From contig JAGNYI010000004.1 of NCBI GenBank assembly GCA_017985015.1, forward strand, positions 1 to 64,000: a stretch of DNA of 64,000 bases, read 5' to 3'. The stretch is from Giesbergeria sp. (GTDB lineage Bacteria > Pseudomonadota > Gammaproteobacteria > Burkholderiales > Burkholderiaceae_C). Shown here piece after piece: positions 52,353 through 60,645 of this stretch. Each line of letters opens with the position of its first letter. Positions within the stretch are counted from its first letter, which is position 1. Under the pieces are notes generated by a model that worked only from the letters and a program-made list of their open reading frames with translations, made no database searches and was not told the origin of the DNA. Made by a program: the position numbers and the translations under genes.

Positions 52353-53095
52353 GCCGACGCCGAAAAACCAAAATCGAGAAGTGGTTTTCCTTCAACCGGT
52401 ATCGCCGGCGCTTCGGCGCGCATGCGCTGGCTGCCGGCCTGCTGGGCGAGGACACCGAGGCGCTCAAAAGCACCCTGGTCGCCGGCGATGCGGCCGAATA
52501 CGCTTATGGCTCACTGCCGGATTTGCAGGCGCACCTGCAGCGCTTGCGCCAGGAGTTCATTGGGCAACCCGAACTGCTCTATCACCATGCGGCGCTCATC
52601 GTGCTGATACGCCGGGAGGCGGCGCCAGAGCAGAATTTCGCGCGCTTCAAGCAGCTGTGGCTTTCTGAACAGGCCTTTTTGTCGGAGCATCTGGACCTGC
52701 GCTGGCTGGTGGCTGCCTGCGATACCTTCATTGACCATGATCCCGACGCCGGCCTTCGGGCCACCCTGATGAACGCGGTGCTGCTGGTCAACACCATCAA
52801 GTTGCAGGAAACCGAGCGCTTCCTGCAGGGGGCCGCGGAGTCACCCGATCGGCCCGAGTCGGTCGCCGCGCTGCAGGCTGGGCGGGTTGGCTTGATGGAT
52901 GGTCTGTCTGCCTTTGTTGTCGGCACCGACGACACCTTGCGCAACATGCGCTGGCGCATGGAAAAGCTTTGCGCATTGCACCCGCTGGCCGCCATTGCCA
53001 TAGTGGTCTTCGATCGCCTGCAGCAGCCCGAGAACAGCAATGTCTATTCACGTTTTCGCCTGCGCCATACGCGGGACCGCACGCGCTGGTGGTAG
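52349..53095 (+). CDS. Unrecognised protein of the glycan operon
   Basis: 248 aa, soluble, not assigned to a family. The N-terminus is strongly basic (SRRRKTKIEKWFSFNRYRRR). The rest is helical and leucine/alanine rich, with no signal peptide, no transmembrane segment and no DxD motif. Its ATG overlaps the preceding glycosyltransferase stop by 4 bp, so it is translated with the operon and probably helps make or regulate the same glycan. Confidence 0.75.
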   Translation: MSRRRKTKIEKWFSFNRYRRRFGAHALAAGLLGEDTEALKSTLVAGDAAEYAYGSLPDLQAHLQRLRQEFIGQPELLYHHAALIVLIRREAAPEQNFARFKQLWLSEQAFLSEHLDLRWLVAACDTFIDHDPDAGLRATLMNAVLLVNTIKLQETERFLQGAAESPDRPESVAALQAGRVGLMDGLSAFVVGTDDTLRNMRWRMEKLCALHPLAAIAIVVFDRLQQPENSNVYSRFRLRHTRDRTRWW

Positions 53096-53125
53096 TGCGC
53101 CGCAGCCTCTTGTACTTGATTGGCT

Positions 53126-54124
53126 TCAGCTGCAAAGCACCGCTTGGGCCTGCGCATGCAGGCGTTTGACGAGCACGCCGGCTTCGGGAAGGTCGTGCAC
53201 CAGGCCGATGGCTTCGCCCACTGTGGCGTGGGCCCGGGAGTAGTCACCCGCTTGTACCCCGGCGTCGTAGCTCGCCTGCGCTGCTTCGGGCGCAGCGCGC
53301 AGCGCGTCCACGCGGCCCTCCCAGCTGCGGTGCAGGTCGTTGCGCAACGCCCGAAAATCATAGGGTGCAGGCCAGTGCTTGCGCCGCAGAATGTCAAACA
53401 CGGCGCTGCGTGCGGTGCCATCGCCGCCGGCGGCCAGCGCCGCCTGCTTGGCGCCAAGAGGTGCCAGGCTCTCCTGCGTGGCCCAGAGGCGTGTGCCCAG
53501 CAGCGCGCCGTCGGCACCCAGAGTCAGTGCGGCCGCCAGGCCCCGGCCGTCCGCAATACCGCCTGCCGCCAGCAGCAGGGTTTCTGGGGCATGGCCTGCC
53601 AGCCAGTCCGCCAGTTCGGGCACCAGAGTCAGGGTGGAGCGGCCATTGAGTCCATTCATCCCGTGGCCGCCGGCCTCCGCGCCCTGGGCGACCAACACCT
53701 GGGCGCCTGCTTCCAGAGCCTGTGCAGCTTGTTCCAGCCGCTGGATCTGGCAGATCAGGGGCGCGCCACTGGCGGCGATGCGGGCGGCGTAGCGGCGGGC
53801 GTCGCCAAACGAGAGCATCACGGCGCGCGGACGCTCTTCGAGCGGCAGGTCCAGCACCCAGTCCAGCGCCGAGGCGTCCTCGTCGAGTTTCCAGGTGATG
53901 AAACCGATGCCGATGCGCTGGCTGTCCACCGCCTGCAAGGCCAGGCGATATTCGCGCTGCGTCCAGGCAAGATCGCCGTAGCCGCCGCCCACCAGACCCA
54001 GCGCGCCGGCGCGAGCGCAGGCGGCCGCCAGGGCGCCGCCCGAAGCCAGCGCCATGGGCGCAAGGGCGATCGGGGTGGTCAGGGAAAACTGCTTAGAGAA
54101 CCGGGAGGCGTTGAGCTGCGTCAT
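53126..54124 (-). CDS. Nitronate monooxygenase family protein
   Basis: FMN-dependent TIM-barrel oxygenase of the NMO/2-nitropropane dioxygenase group, 332 aa. PIALAPMALASGGALAAACA forms the N-terminal motif, VAQGAEAGGHGM the flavin-phosphate loop with the catalytic His, and LLLAAGGIADGRGLAAAL with GADGALLGTRLWATQE follow. ATG 54124 overlaps the sensor-kinase stop by 4 bp, tying it to the two-component operon. In vivo substrates may be nitronates or quinones. Confidence 0.9.
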   Translation of the reverse strand: MTQLNASRFSKQFSLTTPIALAPMALASGGALAAACARAGALGLVGGGYGDLAWTQREYRLALQAVDSQRIGIGFITWKLDEDASALDWVLDLPLEERPRAVMLSFGDARRYAARIAASGAPLICQIQRLEQAAQALEAGAQVLVAQGAEAGGHGMNGLNGRSTLTLVPELADWLAGHAPETLLLAAGGIADGRGLAAALTLGADGALLGTRLWATQESLAPLGAKQAALAAGGDGTARSAVFDILRRKHWPAPYDFRALRNDLHRSWEGRVDALRAAPEAAQASYDAGVQAGDYSRAHATVGEAIGLVHDLPEAGVLVKRLHAQAQAVLCS

Positions 54125-55374
54125 GTGCCGATTCTCGCGCCGGCTGGCGTGAGCGGCAGCCGCAGCACGAAGCAGGCACCGCCACCTGCGTGGTCTTCGC
54201 AGTGCACGCTGCCGTGGTGGCGCGTGGCAATCGAGCGCACCAGAGCCAGCCCCAGGCCGACGCCGCCTGCGCGCTCGCTGGCCCCAGGCAGGCGGTAAAA
54301 GGGGTCGAAGATGCGTTCGCGCTGCGCCTCGGGGACCCCAGGGCCGCGGTCGCACACCTGCACCTGCGCCCAGCCGTTGCTGCGCTGCAGGATGACGGTG
54401 ACCTCGCCCGTGCTGTAGCGGCGCGCATTCTCCAGCAGGTTGCGCAGCGCGCGGCGCAGCAGCTTGGCCACCCCGGTCACCTCGATGTCCTCGCCGCTTG
54501 CCTCCAGGTCCGCGCCCACGCGCGCGCATTCCTCTGCGGCGAGCCCGACGAGATCCACGCTTTCAATGTCGCCCACATCGGCCTCGCGGGCGTCGAGCCG
54601 GCTGGCCAGGAGAATTTCTTCCACCAACTGGTCCAGCTCGCTGATGTTGCGTTCAATTTCGCGGCGAAACAGGGGCGAAGGATGGTCGCCATCCATCAGT
54701 GCCAGGCCCATACGGATGCGCGTGAGCGGCGAGCGCAGCTCGTGCGAAGCATTGGCCAGCAGCGATTTGTGCGACCCTACCAGCGCTTCGATGCGCGCCG
54801 CCGCGGCGTTGAACTGGCGCGAGAGGTCCGCCACCTCGTCGTGGCCTTGCTCGGGCACGCGCGCGGCCAGGTCACCGCTGCCAAAGCGCTGTACGCCGCG
54901 CTGCAGCACCTCAAGCCGCAGCAGCAGCCGGCGAATGATGGGAAACACCCCCAGGGCCACGGCAATGCCCACCAGGCCCAGCATCCAGAGAAAACCAAAA
55001 GGCGGGCGGGTCCAGAAGGCGGTGTCGCGTTCCCTGGGCCCACGGGGGCCACGTTCGCCGCGCGGTCCGGGCTCGCGCGGAGCCACTTGCAGGACAAAGG
55101 CATCTCCAGAGTCCAGGTCTACCTTGAACTCGATGCCCTCACCGCGCACGCGCTGAGCGACACCATTGCCGACCACATCTCCCTGGGCATTGCGCAGCAC
55201 CACTTCGCGTGGCGCCTGCACGCGCTGCACTTCGTTCTGCTCCGCCGCAACGCGCCAGGCCCAGCCCACGGCCAGGGTGAGCACCGCCACGCCGCCCACT
55301 ACGGCAAGCCAGATACGCAAATAGAGGCGGCGGGAAAAGGGGTTGATCAAAAACACCTCAGCAGTGCTCCACAT
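54121..55374 (-). CDS. Two-component sensor histidine kinase
   Basis: Membrane histidine kinase, 417 aa. Transmembrane helices lie at about residues 20-42 and 126-146, bracketing a short periplasmic domain rich in arginine and proline. A HAMP-like region follows (FGSGDLAARVPEQGHDEVAD), then the phosphoacceptor SHELRSPLTR (His about 213) and the ATP-binding boxes N (LRNLLENARRY), G1 (VCDRGPGVPE) and G2 (GGVGLGLALVRSIATRHHG). The gene follows its response regulator across a 130-bp spacer that includes a family B repeat. Confidence 0.93.
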   Translation of the reverse strand: MWSTAEVFLINPFSRRLYLRIWLAVVGGVAVLTLAVGWAWRVAAEQNEVQRVQAPREVVLRNAQGDVVGNGVAQRVRGEGIEFKVDLDSGDAFVLQVAPREPGPRGERGPRGPRERDTAFWTRPPFGFLWMLGLVGIAVALGVFPIIRRLLLRLEVLQRGVQRFGSGDLAARVPEQGHDEVADLSRQFNAAAARIEALVGSHKSLLANASHELRSPLTRIRMGLALMDGDHPSPLFRREIERNISELDQLVEEILLASRLDAREADVGDIESVDLVGLAAEECARVGADLEASGEDIEVTGVAKLLRRALRNLLENARRYSTGEVTVILQRSNGWAQVQVCDRGPGVPEAQRERIFDPFYRLPGASERAGGVGLGLALVRSIATRHHGSVHCEDHAGGGACFVLRLPLTPAGARIGT

Positions 55375-55425
55375 GGGTGTGCAGAACCCACAAGTGTTGC
55401 GCCAGGCGCTGCCCCGGCCAGCGGT

Positions 55426-55500
55426 CGCCGCGCAAGGGCCGCCCCGCCGCGCTGGCGGCGTCCCCCTTCAGGGGGGAAGGCGCGAAGCGACTCAGGGGGG
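55426..55500. repeat. Family B GC-rich repeat, copy 2
   Basis: CGCCGCGCAAGGGCCGCCCC, CGCCGCGCTGGCGGCGTCCC, then CCTTCAGGGGGGAAGG and ACTCAGGGGGG. It corresponds to 25789-25862. It lies between the response regulator and sensor kinase genes. Confidence 0.85.
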
Positions 55501-55504
55501 GCAT

Positions 55505-56221
55505 TCAATCCTGCTGTTTGGCGAAGACGTAGCCCACGCCGCGCACCGTGAGGATGCGGCGCGGGTTTTTGGCGTCGTCCTCGATGGCCGCGCGGATTCG
55601 GCCCATGTGCACGTCGATGGAGCGATCAAAGGCTTCGAGCTCGCGCCCGCGCACCGCTTCCATGATCTGGTCGCGCGTGAGCACGCGGCCGGCGCGCTCG
55701 GCCATGGCCACCAGCAGGTCGAACTGGTAGGAGGTGAGCTCGCAAGGCTCGCCCGCCACGCAGACGCTGCGGGCATCGCGGTCGATTTCCAGCGTGCCGA
55801 AGCGCAGTGACTGGCTGGCCGGCGCAGCGCCCTCGTCGCGCCGGCGCAGCACCGCGCGGATGCGGGCCAGCAGTTCGCGCGGCTCGAAGGGTTTGGGCAG
55901 ATAGTCGTCGGCGCCCAGCTCCAGGCCGATGATGCGGTCCATGGGGTCGCCTTTGGCCGTGAGCATCAGCACCGGCACGCGGGCCATCGGCCCCTGCAGG
56001 GCACGAATGCTGCGGCAGACGTCCAGCCCGTCCATGTCGGGCAGCATGAGGTCAAGAATCACGAGCTCGGGCAAGGGCGCGGTCCCCGGCGTTTGCAGCC
56101 GCGCCAGGCCGCTGCGGCCGTCGCCGCAATGATCCACCTGCATGCCCGACTGGGCGAGGTATTCCACCACCATGTCCGCCAGGCGGGTGTCGTCTTCAAT
56201 CATCAGCAACTGCGTGGTCAT
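55505..56221 (-). CDS. OmpR-family response regulator
   Basis: 238 aa. The receiver domain has the acidic pair in MIEDDTRLAD, the phosphoacceptor Asp in LVILDLMLPDMDG (about residue 56), and the lysine in DDYLPKPFEPREL. The C-terminal winged-helix DNA-binding domain has VLTRDQIMEAVRGRELEAFD and ILTVRGVGYVFAKQ. ATG 56221 is the natural start (MTTQLLMIEDD). It is followed by its kinase and a nitronate monooxygenase in one transcription unit. Confidence 0.94.
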   Translation of the reverse strand: MTTQLLMIEDDTRLADMVVEYLAQSGMQVDHCGDGRSGLARLQTPGTAPLPELVILDLMLPDMDGLDVCRSIRALQGPMARVPVLMLTAKGDPMDRIIGLELGADDYLPKPFEPRELLARIRAVLRRRDEGAAPASQSLRFGTLEIDRDARSVCVAGEPCELTSYQFDLLVAMAERAGRVLTRDQIMEAVRGRELEAFDRSIDVHMGRIRAAIEDDAKNPRRILTVRGVGYVFAKQQD

Positions 56222-56320
56222 GGCATTTCCGGCATGGGGGGAAGGATCATCTTGGCGTGCTGGCGTCTCGGGGGCTTGAAGCCTGGGTAAAGCCTGGGTA
56301 AACGCTTGCCTCACCGCACA

Positions 56321-56386
56321 AAACTATTCTTTTTATAGCTGCAAACCTTTATTGGTCAAGCGCTAGGGCCTGTTTTTAATCTTGAA
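56321..56386 (+). repeat. Family A palindromic repeat, copy 8 (supplies a gene end)
   Basis: CTATTCTTTTTATAGCTGCA, then ATTGGTCAAGCGCTAGGGCC and TGTTTTTAATCTTGAAAC. On the minus strand it encodes the last residues, LKTGPSA, and the stop codon (56356-56358) of the AmpG-like gene. Its other half lies in the spacer toward the response regulator. Confidence 0.82.
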
Positions 56387-57690
56387 ACGAGAGCCACCAG
56401 GAGCAGGACAGGCAGGCCCAGCAGCGCGGTGCCAATAAAGAATTCGGTGTAGCCGTTCGCATCCACGAAGCGGCCCGAGAAGCCGGCAAGCCATTTGGGC
56501 AGCAGCAGCATCACCGAACTGAGCAAGGCGTACTGCGTGGCCGAATACTGCACGTTGGTCAGGCCGGAGAGGTAGGCGATGAAGCCGGCCGATGCAATGC
56601 CGCCTGCCAGGTTGTCGGCCGAAATGACGAAAACCAGGCCCGTGAGATCGTGCCCGCGCGTGCCCAGCCAGGCGAACAGCAGGTTGCTGGCCGCCGAGAG
56701 CACGGCGCCCAGCATCAGCACGCGCATCACGCCGATGCGCAGCGCCAGCACGCCGCCCAGGAAGGCGCCGGCCAGCGTCATCAGCACGCCGAACACCTTG
56801 GTCACGGCGGCCACTTCGTCCTTGGTGTAGCCCATGTCCACATAGAACGGATTGGCCATGATGCCCATCACCACGTCGCTGATGCGGTAGACGGCGATCA
56901 GCGCCAGAATCAGCACGGCATGCCAGCGGTAGCGGCTGAGGAAGTCGGCAAACGGGTCGATGAGTGCGCCGCGCAGCCACTCCAGCGCGTTGCGTGCGGG
57001 TGGCAGCGGGCGCGGCGCTGGCTCGCGCGAGAGCAGTACCGTGACCGTGCCCACGAGCATCGAGGCCGCCATCACCAAGTAGGCCGTCTTCCAGGCGCCC
57101 TGCTGGTAGCCGGCCACGCCCACCAGCTCGGCGCGCGCGGCCACCCACAGCACGCCGGCGCCGGCCCAGATCATGGCCAGGCGGTAGCCCGTCTGGTAGG
57201 TGGCGGCCAGCGCCGCCTGGCGCTCGGTGTCGGCCGACTCGATGCGAAAGGCGTCCAGGGCAATGTCTTGCGTGGCTGAGCCAAAGGCCACAGCCAGGGC
57301 GCACCACACCATGGGGGCCAGGGCGACGCGCGGATCATTGAAAGCCATGCCCGCGAGGCCGGCCATCACCATCGCCTGCGACAGCAGCAGCCAGCTGCGC
57401 CGCCGCCCCAGTGTGCGCGTCAGCAGCGGCAGCGGCAGCCGGTCTACCAGCGGCGCCCAGACCCACTTGAAGGCGTAGGCCAGGCCCACCCAGCTCAGGT
57501 AGCCGATGGTGGTGCGGTCCACGCCCGCCTCGCGCAGCCAGAAGCTGAGTGTGCCCAGCACCAGCAACAGCGGCAGCCCGGCCGAAAACCCCAGCGTGAG
57601 CATGCGCAGGCTGGCCGGCTCCAGGTAGATGAGCCAGGCCTCGCGCCAGCTGCGGCGCTTCGCGGGGGAGGGGAAAGTCGCTGGGGGCAT
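56356..57690 (-). CDS. AmpG-like muropeptide/MFS permease
   Basis: Major-facilitator protein, 444 aa, with about twelve hydrophobic helices, most similar in layout to AmpG permeases that import anhydro-muropeptides for cell-wall recycling. It has FSAGLPLLLVLGTLSFWLRE, IGYLSWVGLAYAFKWVWAPL, ATQDIALDAFRIESAD and ISADNLAGGIASAGFIAYLS. ATG 57690 begins a hydrophilic leader. The final residues and stop codon come from a family A repeat, so the native C-terminus may have been replaced. Confidence 0.87.
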   Translation of the reverse strand: MPPATFPSPAKRRSWREAWLIYLEPASLRMLTLGFSAGLPLLLVLGTLSFWLREAGVDRTTIGYLSWVGLAYAFKWVWAPLVDRLPLPLLTRTLGRRRSWLLLSQAMVMAGLAGMAFNDPRVALAPMVWCALAVAFGSATQDIALDAFRIESADTERQAALAATYQTGYRLAMIWAGAGVLWVAARAELVGVAGYQQGAWKTAYLVMAASMLVGTVTVLLSREPAPRPLPPARNALEWLRGALIDPFADFLSRYRWHAVLILALIAVYRISDVVMGIMANPFYVDMGYTKDEVAAVTKVFGVLMTLAGAFLGGVLALRIGVMRVLMLGAVLSAASNLLFAWLGTRGHDLTGLVFVISADNLAGGIASAGFIAYLSGLTNVQYSATQYALLSSVMLLLPKWLAGFSGRFVDANGYTEFFIGTALLGLPVLLLVALVSRLKTGPSA

Positions 57691-57749
57691 GGTCGAAAGC
57701 CAAAGTGTTCTGGGGATTATCCGGTTGCCTGCACCGCTACCATGCGTCC

Positions 57750-58430
57750 ATGGCCCATGCCCCGGTTCTCGTGCCCCTTCTTTCTGTGCGCCAGTACAGC
57801 GGCGAACACGCGGCGCACGCGCACGACCACGCCCAGGTGCTCTACGCGCTGCGCGGGCGCATGGAGCTGGAAGTGGCCGGCCGCGCCGCTTTTGTCGACA
57901 CCACGTGCGGCATGGTGGTGCCGGCCGGTACGACGCACGGCTTTCTGGCGCTGCCGGGCGCGCGCCTGCTGGTCATCGACGCGCCTGCGCAGGCGGGCGT
58001 TGAGCGTGTAAGGCGCTTTGCCGTGGCGCCTGCGCAGCTGGGCTGGAGCGTGAGCGACGATGCGGTCGAAAGGCTCCAGCAGATTTTGCAGTTCCGGCGC
58101 GTGCTGGTGCGCCGCGCCATCCGGCCCGAGCAGGTGGCACGGACCGTGGGCGCAGCCCTGCACGAGCCCTGGCCCACCGCCCGCATGGCGGCGCTGTGCG
58201 CCTTGAGCCCGCAGCGCTTTCATGCCCGCTGGCTGGAACTGACAGGCCAGACGCCCCAGGCCTGGCTGCGCGCGCTGCGGCTGGACGCGGCGCAGCGCCT
58301 GCTGGCGCGCGGCCAGTCACTGGAAGCCGCCGCGCTGCAGCTGGGCTACGCCAGCGCCAGCGCCCTGGGCTTCGCGTTGCGGCGCGAGCGAGGGTGTGGC
58401 GCCCGTGCGTTGCGCCGGGCGGCCAGATAA
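57750..58430 (+). CDS. AraC-family transcriptional regulator
   Basis: 226 aa. The N-terminal cupin-like sensor domain is visible (HAAHAHDHAQVLYALRGRME, GMVVPAGTTHGFLALPGARL). The C-terminal AraC-type double helix-turn-helix has ALSPQRFHARWLELTGQTPQ and AALQLGYASASALGFALRRE; the second helix-turn-helix is short, ending soon after. ATG 57750 starts the cupin; a GTG further upstream is unlikely. It is divergent from the AmpG-like gene. Confidence 0.82.
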   Translation: MAHAPVLVPLLSVRQYSGEHAAHAHDHAQVLYALRGRMELEVAGRAAFVDTTCGMVVPAGTTHGFLALPGARLLVIDAPAQAGVERVRRFAVAPAQLGWSVSDDAVERLQQILQFRRVLVRRAIRPEQVARTVGAALHEPWPTARMAALCALSPQRFHARWLELTGQTPQAWLRALRLDAAQRLLARGQSLEAAALQLGYASASALGFALRRERGCGARALRRAAR

Positions 58431-58495
58431 CTCCTTATTTGAGAGCTGAAAACGCTTGCCAGGAAAGCGCTACAGCCGTTTTTGGCCAAATTTAT
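58431..58495 (+). repeat. Family A palindromic repeat, copy 9
   Basis: TATTTGAGAGCTGAAAACGC, TTGCCAGGAAAGCGCTACAG, CCGTTTTTGGCC. A diverged copy that begins right at the AraC gene's stop codon and ends about 60 bp before the EamA start. Confidence 0.72.
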
Positions 58496-58557
58496 GAGCA
58501 ATGCACTTCGCGCGTTGCTCGACAGTTGCCCGCGTTGGGCGCTGCACCATTCCAGGC

Positions 58558-59469
58558 ATGACCACTTCCCATTCCACCCGCGGCATCGCCATGGTGCTGC
58601 TCGCCGCCATGCTCTGGGGCACCACCGGCACGGCGCAAAGTCTGGCTCCTGCGGGGCTGTCGCCTTACTGGGTGGGCGCGTTGCGTCTGGTGGTGGCCAG
58701 TGCCTTCTTTGCCTTGCTGGCGGCGCCGGTCCTGTGGCGGCGCGCGGGTGCGTCCCGGCTGCCGTGGCGCCCCGTGCTGCTGGCGGGCGTGTGCGTGGCG
58801 GCGTACAACCTGAGCTTTTTTGCCGGCGTGAAGGCCAGCGGCGTGGCGCTGGGCACGGCCATTGCCATCGGCAGTGGGCCGGTCTGGGCGGGGCTGCTGC
58901 AGACACTGGCGCAGCGCCGCTGGCCCGCGCCGGTGTGGTGGGCCGGCACGCTGCTGGGCGTGGCCGGTGGAGCGGCCATGGCGCTGGACGGGCGCTCCAC
59001 GGTCAGCGCTCCACTGGCCGGCATCGCGCTGTGTTTGCTGGCGGGGCTGGCGTACGCGGCCTATGCGCTGCTCAACAAACTGCTGGTGGGGCAGGCCGGC
59101 GCCGCCAGCGTGAACCTGGCGGTGTTCGGCACCGCCGCCCTGCTGTCGCTGCCGGTGGCGGGCGTGCTGGGCGGGCCGCTGCAAGCATCGGCAAGCACCT
59201 GGGCCATCTTGGCCTACCTGGGCCTGGTGGCCACCGGCGTGGCCTACCTGCTGTTCAGCCATGCACTGCGCCATATCAACGGCGCCACGGCGGTGACCCT
59301 GGCGCTGGCTGAGCCGGTGACGGCGTTTGCGCTGGCCATTGCCGTGGTGGGCGAGTCGCCCTCGGCGATGGCGTTCTGGGGGCTGGCGGGGGTGCTGGCG
59401 GGGCTGATGCTGGTGATCTGGGCCGAGCTGCGTGCCGGGTCTGCCGCCCGCCGCACTGCGGGCGGATGA
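58558..59469 (+). CDS. EamA/DMT-family transporter
   Basis: 303 aa with ten hydrophobic helices in two EamA repeats. The first begins RGIAMVLLAAMLWGTTGTAQ and the second near GIALCLLAGLAYAAYALLNK; the typical LALAEPVTAFALAIAVVGES comes near the end. ATG 58558 is chosen over an earlier in-frame ATG at 58501 because it starts the transporter domain. It is unrelated in detail to the exporter at 3686. The stop overlaps the protease gene's first possible start. Substrate unknown. Confidence 0.88.
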   Translation: MTTSHSTRGIAMVLLAAMLWGTTGTAQSLAPAGLSPYWVGALRLVVASAFFALLAAPVLWRRAGASRLPWRPVLLAGVCVAAYNLSFFAGVKASGVALGTAIAIGSGPVWAGLLQTLAQRRWPAPVWWAGTLLGVAGGAAMALDGRSTVSAPLAGIALCLLAGLAYAAYALLNKLLVGQAGAASVNLAVFGTAALLSLPVAGVLGGPLQASASTWAILAYLGLVATGVAYLLFSHALRHINGATAVTLALAEPVTAFALAIAVVGESPSAMAFWGLAGVLAGLMLVIWAELRAGSAARRTAGG

Positions 59470-60449
59470 GCCTTCCAGCGGACCTCGTGAGAGGCACGAT
59501 GACCTACACGCGGGGGCCGCACGGCCCCGCTAGACTGCCGGCCATGGCCTTTTCCCCGATGCTTCTGCATGGCACCACAGCAACCGAAGAAGTGGGCGCT
59601 GCCGCAGGCGGCTGCCGCTTGTGCGCCGCGCGCGGTGAGGTATGGAACGCTCGCCGCGGCTTCCTGGTGGCAGCGGGCCTGGCCGCCGCCGCGCCCGCGC
59701 TGGCGCAGGTGGATGTGGGCGAAGCCTCGTCGCTGCGCAAGCTCGTTCCGGCCGAAATCCTTGAGGACGCTGCGCGCCAGCAGTACGCGCAATTGCTGGC
59801 CCAGGCCCGGACCCAGCGCGCGCTGGCACCGGCCGGCCACCTGCAGCTCGAACGCCTGCGCGCCATTGCCCGGCGATTGATTCCGTTCACCGTGCGCTGG
59901 AACCCCCGCGCCGCCGACTGGCGCTGGGAAGTCAACCTCATTGGCAGCGAGCAGATCAACGCCTTTTGCATGCCGGGCGGAAAAATTGCCTTCTACACCG
60001 GCATCCTCGACCAGCTCAAACTGAGCGACGACGAAGTCGCCATGGTGATGGGCCATGAAATGGCGCATGCGCTGCGCGAGCACGCGCGCGAGCGCCTGGC
60101 CAAAACCCAGGCCACCAACCTGGGCCTGCGGCTGGGCGCCCAGTTGCTTGGCCTGGGCGATCTGGGCCACCTGGCGGCGGGCCTGGGCGGGCAGTTGCTC
60201 ACGCTGCAGTTCAGCCGCAGTGACGAGAGCGACGCGGACCTGGTGGGCCTGGAGCTGGCAGCGCGCGCTGGCTTCAATCCGCAGGCCGGCGCCAGCCTGT
60301 GGACCAAGATGGGCAACGCCACCGGAGAGCGCCAGAGCGGTCTGGCGTTTCTCTCCACCCACCCCTCGGGGCCGGCACGCATCCGTGAGCTGGAACGCAA
60401 TGCCCCGCGCGTTCAAGGTTTGTACGAGGCGGCACAGCGCGGCGGCTGA
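59466..60449 (+). CDS. M48-family zinc metalloprotease
   Basis: Membrane-exported peptidase, up to 327 aa. The zinc motif HEMAH is in VMGHEMAHALREHARER (about residues 197-213), and the third ligand Glu is in SRSDESDADLVGLELA. A twin-arginine-like export stretch, RRGFLVAAGLAAAAPALAQ (about 63-82), comes after an unusual leader with CRLC. ATG 59466 overlaps the EamA stop; ATG 59544 is a later alternative. Probably periplasmic, in envelope protein quality control. LSTHPSGPARIREL is typical of Loi/BepA-type M48 proteins. Confidence 0.86.
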   Translation: MSLPADLVRGTMTYTRGPHGPARLPAMAFSPMLLHGTTATEEVGAAAGGCRLCAARGEVWNARRGFLVAAGLAAAAPALAQVDVGEASSLRKLVPAEILEDAARQQYAQLLAQARTQRALAPAGHLQLERLRAIARRLIPFTVRWNPRAADWRWEVNLIGSEQINAFCMPGGKIAFYTGILDQLKLSDDEVAMVMGHEMAHALREHARERLAKTQATNLGLRLGAQLLGLGDLGHLAAGLGGQLLTLQFSRSDESDADLVGLELAARAGFNPQAGASLWTKMGNATGERQSGLAFLSTHPSGPARIRELERNAPRVQGLYEAAQRGG

Positions 60450-60456
60450 GTGGACT

Positions 60457-60522
60457 TCAAAAGTTTGATACTTTTTAGGCTATAGCGCTTATGTGACGGG
60501 CGTATATAGCTATCAAATGAGT
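60457..60522 (-). repeat. Family A palindromic repeat, copy 10
   Basis: On the minus strand: CATTTGATAGCTATATACGC, then CATAAGCGCTATAGCCTAAA. It lies in the spacer between the M48 protease gene and the alcohol dehydrogenase gene. The rest of that spacer is GC-rich with nothing else recognised. Confidence 0.78.
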
Positions 60523-60645
60523 AGTTGGTTGCCGCTGCAGGCCTGTCGGGTGCGGCACAGCATTCGTGCCCCGCACGGAGTACAAGGCAGGGCGTGGGCG
60601 CAGCGCGATGTGCCCTTCCACCCTTCCATTTGCAAAGCCGAAACC

